Shown here piece by piece: positions 1 through 5,609 of a DNA stretch of 6,577 nt. Within the stretch, counting starts at the first letter, position 1, and the number at the start of each line of letters is the position of its first letter. The position numbers were made by a program, and so were the translations under genes. The notes beneath the pieces are model-generated. The model was not told where the DNA came from. It saw nothing but the letters and a program-made list of their open reading frames with translations, and did not search any database. Origin of the DNA: Ekhidna sp. (GTDB lineage Bacteria; Bacteroidota; Bacteroidia; Cytophagales; Cyclobacteriaceae); assembly GCA_028821635.1 (NCBI GenBank), contig JAPPDO010000370.1, positions 1 to 6,577 of the forward strand, read 5' to 3'.

Positions 1-672
1 ACACTGCGTAATGCGGGCAATACCACTCCCTATGGGCTCTGGTCGGACGGCACCACTATGTGGGTCGTGAATAATAGCACTGGTGATAGTGATAAAATCT
101 TCGCTTACACGCTGGCTAGGGGCACACGTGATGCTGACAAAGACATCAATGCTCTCAATGGTGCGGGCAACAATTTTCCCATCGGCCTCTGGTCGGACGG
201 CACTACTATGTGGGTCGGCGATGATAATGATGACAAAGTCTATGCCTACACGCTGGCGACAGGTGCACGGGATATCGCTAAAGAGTTTGACCTTGATGAT
301 GACAATAGCACCCCTGTCGGCCTCTGGTCAGACGGAACCACTATGTGGGTCGTGAATAGTGGCACTGGTGATAGTGATAAAATCTTCGCTTACACGCTGG
401 CGACGGGGGCACGGGATACCGCCAAAGAGTTTGACCTTGATGATGACAATAGCAACCCTGTCGGTCTCTGGTCGGACGGCACCACCTTATGGGTTTCCGA
501 TCTTGCTACTATCCAAATTTACGCTTATACTTTGAACGGCGGGGCACGCAATGCCGGCAAGGAGATCAAAAGATCAAATTCAGGAATATCTCGTGGCTTC
601 TGGTCGGACGGCATCGCCTTATGGTTCATTGATAGTAATGCTGATCTTTTCGCTCATTTTTTAGATAATTGA
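1..672 (+). CDS. Beta-propeller-like tandem repeat protein, C-terminal part (5' end outside window)
   Basis: The frame is open from base 1 to the TGA at 670-672, giving 223 visible residues with no start in the window. The ATG at 58 lies inside a repeat and is not the true start. Five units each contain a GLWSDGTTMWV-type core, followed by a short Asp/Asn/Gly loop and a (I/V)(F/Y)AYTLATGARD-type strand. The cores begin at 34, 184, 319, 463 and 595, so the unit length varies between 44 and 50 codons. Alternating strands and Gly/Asp turns suggest blades of a beta-propeller. From memory, similar repeats occur in large secreted or surface proteins of Bacteroidota and other marine bacteria, so an extracellular binding role is an inference. 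No sorting domain or membrane anchor is visible before the stop; the protein ends DLFAHFLDN. G+C is about 50%, against the mid-30s downstream, with GGC, GCC, CTG and CGG codons common. The reading frame is secure; the exact function is unknown. Confidence 0.85.
   Translation, partial: TLRNAGNTTPYGLWSDGTTMWVVNNSTGDSDKIFAYTLARGTRDADKDINALNGAGNNFPIGLWSDGTTMWVGDDNDDKVYAYTLATGARDIAKEFDLDDDNSTPVGLWSDGTTMWVVNSGTGDSDKIFAYTLATGARDTAKEFDLDDDNSNPVGLWSDGTTLWVSDLATIQIYAYTLNGGARNAGKEIKRSNSGISRGFWSDGIALWFIDSNADLFAHFLDN
34..669 (+). repeat. Five in-frame coding repeat units, 44-50 codons each
   Basis: Unit cores (Gly-Leu-Trp-Ser-Asp-Gly-Thr-Thr) start at 34, 184, 319 and 463, with a degenerate fifth (GFWSDGIALW) at 595. 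Spacings are 150, 135, 144 and 132 bases, all multiples of three, so gains and losses have kept the frame. Length differences fall in the loop between the two strand segments. The array probably continues to the left of the window. Confidence 0.9.
247..486 (+). repeat. Near-identical neighbouring repeat segments (247-342 and 391-486)
   Basis: Bases 247-342 align without gaps to 391-486 at an offset of 144, with 9 differences in 96 bases. Seven differences are silent and two change a residue (Ile to Thr, Thr to Asn). A second close pair, 61-115 and 346-400, differs at only 2 of 55 bases, both of which change residues. This points to fairly recent duplication or gene conversion inside the array. 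Confidence 0.85.
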
Positions 673-774
673 GCATGGCTGTGGTGAGTATGGAGGTGAG
701 GGATAATGAGGTTTCTATCTAGCAGTAACCGCTCGGTGGACAAAAATGGCTGCTCAGCTTTGTTATTACGTGTA

Positions 775-3700
775 TCAAGCTAACTCCCTTAAATCTACAG
801 GCACTACTTTAGAGACACCCTGCTCTTGCATGGTTATTCCGTAAATAATATCTGTGCCGGTCATGGTGCGTTTGTTATGTGTTATGATGATGAACTGCGA
901 TTCTTGCGAAAACTTTCGGATGATCTCACTGAATTTATCAACGTTTGCATCATCCAGCGGAGCGTCAACTTCATCAAAAATACAGAATGGTGCAGGTTTG
1001 ATGAGATAGATAGCGAATAAGAGGGCGGCGGCTGTAAGTGTTTTTTCTCCTCCGGAGAGTTGATTGATAGTGAGCGGCTTCTTTCCTTTTGGTTTGGCAA
1101 TAATGTCAATGGAACTTTCAAGCGGCTGCTCAGGATTTGTAAGTATTAAGTCACAATCGTCCTCTTCGGTAAATAAGGTTCTGAATACGTTGATAAAGTT
1201 GTCTTTTATCTTTTCAAAAGCATTCATGAAGGTCTCTTTAGCTACCTCATCAATTTCTCCAATGGTCGTGAGCAGCGACTCTTTTGCTTTGATGAGGTCT
1301 TCTTTCTGCTCTGAAATAAACGTATGACGCTCTTTAACTTCTTCAAATGCCTCCATTGCCATAGGATTAACAGGGCCGATCGAATCAATTTTGTTTTTTA
1401 GCTTTTCAAGCTCTTTCTTGAGGTCTTCCTGAGAGCATTTCTTGTAGTCTTCGGTGTCAATTTCGGATACTTTTTCTGAGTCAATGTTAAACTCAACAGC
1501 TAAGCGATCTTTTATTGAATTTAAGTTGATTTTGGTCTCATTCAATCTGTTTTGTAAGTCCATTATTATATGGTCTATTGCTTCTCGCCGGCGTTGTGTC
1601 TCGCGAAGATGTCTCTCCTCTTCGTTGATTAGGTTTTTGGCTTCATAATATCCCCTTTCTATTTCGTTGACTTCTGACTCTAATGATTGTTTTTCTTGAT
1701 ACATTCCTACCAGTTCATCATCACTTTCGGTTGTTTGCTTTATCAATTGATTCAGGTTAGCGACGGTTGCTGTCAAATCTTCTTTGTTTTTTTCTATCCG
1801 CTTGACGGCATTTTCGTGGGACTCCTCTTTATAAGAAATTTCCTGTAAAATACTATTCAGCTTGTTCTGCTTCTTGTGAAAAATTACGTTTTTTTCATTG
1901 TAATCTGAGGTTTTTACTTCAAGCTGTTCTTGTAATGAAGAGCATTCACTTTTGTTTTGATTCAATTTTCCCTCAACTTCTGTCAGTTCTTCTTCTTGTT
2001 TTTTCAATTGTGGCATTATTGATTCAATTGAGTGGGTCAGGGTTTTGATTTGAAGTTGGATATCTTCTGTTCTCGATTGGTTTGATGAGAGAAGCTCTGA
2101 GAACTGTTCTCTTTTAGTTCGGGTTAAAACATAAACCTCATTAATTTTTAATATTTCTTCTTTTGCTTTCTCCAGAAGCGAGTATTTAGAGGATTGGATT
2201 AATTCTTGCAGTTGTGCCCTTTGTTTCTCAATTGCGTTCTGATGTGAATTTTGCCGGTTTTTAAGTTCTTTTATTTCCTCTTCGAGTCTTTCTAAGTTTT
2301 TAGCTCTTCCAATTCGCTTCCCTTCAAAAAGACCGACTGATCCTCCTGAAATCACAAACTGACGGTAAGTAATTTCTCCTTTTTTACCTAGAATAATAAT
2401 ATCACTCTCCGGTTCTGCTTTTTGGGGATTTTCACTTATAAAAACATTTCCAATTAAGTATGATATTAACTTTTCAAATCGTTGGTCGTATTCCACAATA
2501 TCCACAGCGGGTATTCCCCATGCTTTAGATGGATTAATTTTTGGTCTGTGATAAGCATCAAGCCTTTCGATTATGAAGAAATTTGCTTTACCCTGAGAAG
2601 AATCAATGAGCAACGTTACGGCCTGAACAGCATTTTTTTCGCTATTCACTATGTAGTAGTTCATGTAAGGTTCAAGGAAGTTTTCAATGGTAATTCTGTA
2701 TTCTTCAGGACAGCTAATAATATCTGAAAGAAGGGGCGTATCTTTCCATTTCTCATCCCGCTTTAAAAATTTGATGGCATTCGGGAAGCCTTCCAGGTTA
2801 TCAACCAACGATTTAGTAAGATTGAATTCATTTTGCTTAGCGTCTAGTTTTCTATTAAGGATAGCTAGTTCTTCTTTCCGGACAGATAATCTATCTTCTT
2901 CTTTTTTAATGGAGGATTTAAGGTCATCCTCACTATTGTTCAGCATATCGAGTGCTGACTGCTTTAAATGTTTCTCCTTTTCGATCTCTAGGAGTTTGAT
3001 TTTAAGTGCTTTGAGATTGGCACTTTGCTGACCAGAATCTTCACTTGTCTTTTGCAATTCTGCATTCATGGATCGCAACTGAACTTCTTTAATCTCTAAC
3101 TCTTTCTTTAATTGGAAATGTTGCTCTCTTCTTTCAGAGAGAAGGGTGCTTCGTGTATTGAGTTGATCCTGCGATTCGGTAGTGACCGCTTTCTGATTTT
3201 TATACTCTTCTTTGAGTTTTTCTACTTCCGTAAGTATTTCAGTTACTTCTTTTTCTGCTTCTCTTGCTTCATTTCTTAGGTCTCCTAATGAAAGAAATGC
3301 CTGCTCTTGACTTTGATTATCCTGAGCAATTAGCGTTTTCAAATTTTCGATTTTATCATAAAGGAACTTCTGACGTTCATTGCTTATTTTTTTATCACTT
3401 TCACACCGTCGAATCTTATTAACGTGTTCGTTCAAGGTTTTCTGTTGAGATGAGAGCCGTTTTTCTTTTGTAAGAAGATTTGCTTTTGCTTGTTCAATGG
3501 AGGCTTCTTCTTCAAGAACCAATGTATTGAGAGCTAGTTTTTTATCGTTTTCTTCCTGAATACTGTTTTGGATAATATTAAAATCGCCTTCTTGATTGAT
3601 TATTGATTTCCTTGCTAATGCAATACTTGAAAGTTTATAGGCTTCCTTTATTTCATAGTATCTTTTTGCCTGACTTGCCTGCTTCTCGAGTGAATGGAGA

Positions 3701-4302
3701 TTTTTTTCAACCTCAAAGAGTAGGTCTTCCACTCTTTCTAAGTCAGCATCGGTACTACTGAGTTTTCTTAATGTTTCTTTTTTTCTGATTTTGAACTTAA
3801 AAATACCAGCCGCTTCCTCAAAAAGCGACCTTCGGGAATTTTCCTTATCATCAAGGAGTTCGTCAATCATTTTTAGTTCTATGATCGCATAACTGTTTGA
3901 GGCAACACCTGTGTCAAGGAAGAGATTAGTGATGTCTTTCAGCCTGCAAGTTACCCCATTCAAGAGGTATTCACTTTCTCCGGATCGATAGTGCTTTCTT
4001 GTGACGGTAACTTGGGAATATTCTGTGGGTATTAAATTCTTGGTATTGTTGAACGTAAGTGAAACCTCCGCAAGCTGTGTGGGTTTTCTTGTTTTTGTTC
4101 CATTAAAGATGATATTATTCATTTTATCTGAGCGAAGAATTTTTGATTTTTGCTCTCCGAGAACCCACCTTATTGAGTCAACCACGTTTGATTTGCCGCA
4201 TCCGTTAGGCCCGACGATACCCGTTATTCCTTCATCGAAATTGATGACGATACGATCGGCAAAACTTTTGAACCCTTTTATTTCAAGCTTCGTTAATTGC
4301 AT
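775..4302 (-). CDS. smc: Chromosome segregation/condensation ATPase SMC
   Basis: This is a full-length SMC protein of 1175 residues, in the usual bacterial range of about 1150-1190. As a dimer it forms the ring that entraps and compacts DNA in the nucleoid, normally with ScpA and ScpB, neither of which is encoded here. The N-terminal head starts with the typical LEIKGFKSFAD segment. It has Walker A GPNGCGKS at 31-38, a Q-loop glutamine at 51 and Arg57 at the arginine-finger position. A first long coiled coil spans roughly 170-500. The hinge covers about 503-665, starting near EGFPNAIKF and including the paired glycines at 653-654. A second coil follows, and the C-terminal head begins near GPVNPMAM (976-983). 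That head carries the ABC signature LSGGEK at 1082-1087, Walker B with D1110 and E1111, and the switch histidine at 1142. All catalytic residues are present. The ATG at 4302 has GGAG 8 bases upstream. The gene is convergent with the repeat gene and divergent from the receiver gene. Confidence 0.98.
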   Translation of the reverse strand: MQLTKLEIKGFKSFADRIVINFDEGITGIVGPNGCGKSNVVDSIRWVLGEQKSKILRSDKMNNIIFNGTKTRKPTQLAEVSLTFNNTKNLIPTEYSQVTVTRKHYRSGESEYLLNGVTCRLKDITNLFLDTGVASNSYAIIELKMIDELLDDKENSRRSLFEEAAGIFKFKIRKKETLRKLSSTDADLERVEDLLFEVEKNLHSLEKQASQAKRYYEIKEAYKLSSIALARKSIINQEGDFNIIQNSIQEENDKKLALNTLVLEEEASIEQAKANLLTKEKRLSSQQKTLNEHVNKIRRCESDKKISNERQKFLYDKIENLKTLIAQDNQSQEQAFLSLGDLRNEAREAEKEVTEILTEVEKLKEEYKNQKAVTTESQDQLNTRSTLLSERREQHFQLKKELEIKEVQLRSMNAELQKTSEDSGQQSANLKALKIKLLEIEKEKHLKQSALDMLNNSEDDLKSSIKKEEDRLSVRKEELAILNRKLDAKQNEFNLTKSLVDNLEGFPNAIKFLKRDEKWKDTPLLSDIISCPEEYRITIENFLEPYMNYYIVNSEKNAVQAVTLLIDSSQGKANFFIIERLDAYHRPKINPSKAWGIPAVDIVEYDQRFEKLISYLIGNVFISENPQKAEPESDIIILGKKGEITYRQFVISGGSVGLFEGKRIGRAKNLERLEEEIKELKNRQNSHQNAIEKQRAQLQELIQSSKYSLLEKAKEEILKINEVYVLTRTKREQFSELLSSNQSRTEDIQLQIKTLTHSIESIMPQLKKQEEELTEVEGKLNQNKSECSSLQEQLEVKTSDYNEKNVIFHKKQNKLNSILQEISYKEESHENAVKRIEKNKEDLTATVANLNQLIKQTTESDDELVGMYQEKQSLESEVNEIERGYYEAKNLINEEERHLRETQRRREAIDHIIMDLQNRLNETKINLNSIKDRLAVEFNIDSEKVSEIDTEDYKKCSQEDLKKELEKLKNKIDSIGPVNPMAMEAFEEVKERHTFISEQKEDLIKAKESLLTTIGEIDEVAKETFMNAFEKIKDNFINVFRTLFTEEDDCDLILTNPEQPLESSIDIIAKPKGKKPLTINQLSGGEKTLTAAALLFAIYLIKPAPFCIFDEVDAPLDDANVDKFSEIIRKFSQESQFIIITHNKRTMTGTDIIYGITMQEQGVSKVVPVDLRELA

Positions 4303-4310
4303 ATATTTAA

Positions 4311-4314
4311 CTCC
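4311..4314 (-). promoter_or_regulatory. Shine-Dalgarno site of smc
   Basis: On the minus strand GGAG lies 8 bases before the ATG at 4302. It supports this start, which also gives the canonical SMC N-terminus. Such a clear site is notable because the small gene at 5088 in the same window has none. Confidence 0.6.
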
Positions 4315-4461
4315 ATCAAAACGTAAAGAATGAGTAAAATTAGAGGAATTCCGATGGGTTGCGACTTTAAGTTTCCCATTTCTGTTTCGATTTACCCACT
4401 ATTTATTTCCAGTTTTTGGCATTGTAGAAGAGATTCTCTTTTTGTATACAGGCTATTTAAG

Positions 4462-4480
4462 TCATTATTGAATCATTATT
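4462..4480. repeat. Direct repeat TCATTATT, 11-base period
   Basis: TCATTATT occurs at 4462-4469 and again at 4473-4480, separated by GAA. The 11-base period is about one helical turn, so both copies face the same side of the DNA, as in tandem regulator sites. The region is A/T-rich, so chance is a real alternative. Confidence 0.35.
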
Positions 4481-4484
4481 TAAT

Positions 4485-4506
4485 TTTAGCTTTATAATTT
4501 GCTAAA
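4485..4506. promoter_or_regulatory. Candidate operator-like dyad TTTAGC-N10-GCTAAA
   Basis: There are perfect 6-base inverted arms at 4485-4490 and 4501-4506, around an A/T-only centre that contains TATAAT (4493-4498). The spacing would suit a dimeric DNA-binding protein. No regulator is known for it, and the call rests on symmetry alone. Confidence 0.3.
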
Positions 4507-4529
4507 CTGGAAATTGATCATCTACTTTG
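4498..4529 (+). promoter_or_regulatory. Weak candidate promoter for the receiver gene
   Basis: TTTG at 4498-4501 is followed after 21 bases by TACTTTG at 4523-4529. This resembles the Bacteroidota housekeeping pattern (TTG, about 19-21 bases, TAnnTTTG) but is one base short in the downstream element. It would give a leader of roughly 135 bases before the ATG at 4672. Other TACTTT motifs nearer the gene lack a well-placed upstream TTG. Confidence 0.25.
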
Positions 4530-4607
4530 AGATACTAGATTAATAGAGGCACAAACTTGTTAATATTTATCAGTCAAAACAATTAAGTAAAAGTCTTGCT
4601 ACTTTTT

Positions 4608-4649
4608 AATCACTTACAATGAAGTACTTTAATCACCAACTAAAATCAC
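4608..4649 (+). repeat. Three AATCAC motifs upstream of the receiver gene
   Basis: AATCAC occurs at 4608-4613, 4631-4636 and 4644-4649. The first two copies are preceded by TACTTT, with a TT insertion in the first. The spacings are 23 and 13 bases, and the last copy ends 22 bases before the start codon. They may be regulator sites or simple A/T-rich similarity. Confidence 0.3.
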
Positions 4650-4660
4650 TCAAAAAATTG

Positions 4661-4664
4661 AAGG
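4661..4664 (+). promoter_or_regulatory. Shine-Dalgarno-like site of the receiver gene
   Basis: AAGG lies 7 bases before the ATG at 4672, followed by a second AGGA that sits too close to the start to be the main site. It supports this start codon. Confidence 0.45.
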
Positions 4665-4671
4665 TAGGAAT

Positions 4672-5049
4672 ATGAGTCCGGATAACCCTACCATCTTATA
4701 TGTCGATGATGACTATTTCAACATCACTCTTTTTGAACTCAATTTCAAGAGTCAATTTAATGTAGTTAGTGCTAGTTCGGGTGAGGAGGCATTGCGTATC
4801 ATGACGGATAACCCCAAAATCTCTTGTGTGGTGAGTGACATGAGAATGCCTGAAATAAACGGTATTGAACTTATTAATAGAATCAAAAAACTCCGACCGG
4901 AGTTGCCTTGTTTTTTACTGACAGGATACGTAGATTCTCAAGAAGTTGTTGAAGCAATTGAAAAAAATTTAATTATCGGCTATTTCAATAAACCTTTTGA
5001 TAGAGAAGCCGTCATTCGCACGCTTAAAAGTACGATCAATGCTGAATAG
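4672..5049 (+). CDS. Single-domain response regulator (CheY-like receiver)
   Basis: The 125-residue protein consists of a receiver (REC) domain only, with no DNA-binding or enzymatic output domain. The phosphorylation machinery is complete. It has the acidic pocket D12-D13 within YVDDDYFN, the phospho-acceptor D56 within VSDMRMPEING, the switch T84 within LLTGY and the conserved K107 within NKPFD. Such stand-alone receivers accept a phosphoryl group from a histidine kinase and act by protein-protein contact or as relays. The kinase and target cannot be named, as no kinase is encoded here. The gene is divergent from smc and lies 38 bases before the small membrane protein gene on the same strand, so co-transcription is likely. 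The length matches CheY-type proteins (about 120-130), so it does not look like a truncated larger regulator. Confidence 0.93.
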   Translation: MSPDNPTILYVDDDYFNITLFELNFKSQFNVVSASSGEEALRIMTDNPKISCVVSDMRMPEINGIELINRIKKLRPELPCFLLTGYVDSQEVVEAIEKNLIIGYFNKPFDREAVIRTLKSTINAE

Positions 5050-5087
5050 CTTTCTCTTTCGACAGTCTCTTATTAACTTAGTTTTTT

Positions 5088-5585
5088 ATGGATGATTTTA
5101 ATTTTTGGTGGTACATACTAGCCGCAGTGATTTATTTTCTTACTCGAAGAAAGAAAAAACAACCTCAAAAAGGGTCGGCACCCAATACGGAGAATACTCC
5201 TCAAAAAAACCAACGTCCAAAATCTTTTGAAGAACTGCTTCAAGAAATTACGGGTGGAAATCAGCCGGAACTCCCCAAACAGGAGCCTGTTGAAATAAAG
5301 ACTGAAAAAAAACAACTTTCAGAAGACGAGAAGGCTATTCAAGGCGAAGAAGAGGAGAGGGTATTTACCGACGATGAGAGTAGGCACGTGTATGAAGAAT
5401 CCGTCAGGATGGCCGAAAAGGCAGACAGTCCTTTTGGTCGAGATGATCACTTTAAAGAACCTCGCTTGTTTCAGGAAAAAGATGACAATAAAAAATCTTA
5501 CTTTGAAGAATTGATGGACGGTTTTGACACTGATGAGGCAAAGAGGGCAGTCATCTACTCTGAAATTTTAAACAAGAAATATTGA
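5088..5585 (+). CDS. Small membrane-anchored charged protein of unknown function
   Basis: This 165-residue protein has no function I recognise. Residues about 4-19 (FNFWWYILAAVIYFLT) form a short hydrophobic segment, followed at once by RRKKK. By the positive-inside rule the long C-terminal part should lie in the cytoplasm. A short SFEELLQEITGG segment sits at 46-57. The middle (about 58-135) is rich in Glu, Lys, Asp and Gln and is probably disordered. The protein ends with a compact motif, AVIYSEILNKKY (154-165). I recall similar ends on conserved hypothetical proteins of Bacteroidota, but this is memory, not a search. The start is well fixed: an in-frame TAG lies three codons upstream at 5079-5081, and no other ATG precedes the membrane segment. 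No Shine-Dalgarno site is visible in the T-rich leader. The gene is probably co-transcribed with the receiver gene. Confidence 0.85.
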   Translation: MDDFNFWWYILAAVIYFLTRRKKKQPQKGSAPNTENTPQKNQRPKSFEELLQEITGGNQPELPKQEPVEIKTEKKQLSEDEKAIQGEEEERVFTDDESRHVYEESVRMAEKADSPFGRDDHFKEPRLFQEKDDNKKSYFEELMDGFDTDEAKRAVIYSEILNKKY

Positions 5586-5592
5586 TGCACAT

Positions 5593-5609
5593 TTTGATTA
5601 AAAATCAAA
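5593..5609. terminator. Possible weak hairpin between convergent genes
   Basis: TTTGATT (5593-5599) and AATCAAA (5603-5609) can pair around a 3-base loop in the 24-base gap between the unknown membrane protein gene and lptD. The position suits a shared terminator. However, the stem has only one G-C pair and no T-run follows it on either strand, so an intrinsic terminator is uncertain. Confidence 0.25.

Larger units (their letters stand above)
4303..4671. other. Divergent intergenic region between smc and the receiver gene
   Basis: This is 369 bases of A/T-rich DNA without a credible gene on either strand. It should hold the promoters for smc (leftward) and the receiver gene (rightward). Visible elements are an 8-base direct repeat at 4462-4480, a 6-base dyad at 4485-4506, three TACTTT motifs (4523, 4600, 4625) and three AATCAC motifs (4608, 4631, 4644). 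I see no tRNA-like or riboswitch-like fold. I could not find a clear match to the Bacteroidota promoter (TTG, then TAnnTTTG) reading towards smc. Confidence 0.7.

Noticed and set aside
34..669. CRISPR-like or non-coding tandem repeat array
   Set aside because: The periods are 132-150 bases and always multiples of three, differences between close copies are largely silent, and the frame is open throughout. These are protein repeats.
675..722. A 15-codon open frame (ATG at 675, TAG at 720-722) between the repeat gene and smc
   Set aside because: It is too short, has no ribosome binding site or recognisable product, and is expected by chance in a 102-base gap.
741..758. Possible terminator for smc (minus strand, GCTGAGCAGC followed by CATTTTTG)
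   Set aside because: The stem is only 3-4 base pairs with a very small loop, and the T-run is interrupted and offset, so it is not convincing.
4312..4324. TACGTTTTG on the minus strand as a Bacteroidota-type promoter box for smc
   Set aside because: It has one base too many and lies so close to the ATG that transcription would begin at or inside the GGAG ribosome site. No TTG box sits at the right distance.
826..4333. Several plus-strand open frames of 60-114 codons inside the smc region
   Set aside because: They are antisense to a full-length, well-conserved smc reading frame, show no family features, and are explained as opposite-strand shadows.
4428..4444. Hairpin AAGAG-ATT-CTCTT followed by T residues on the plus strand, resembling an intrinsic terminator
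   Set aside because: No plus-strand transcript is expected to arrive there, because smc is transcribed leftward from this region, and the stem is short and A/T-rich.
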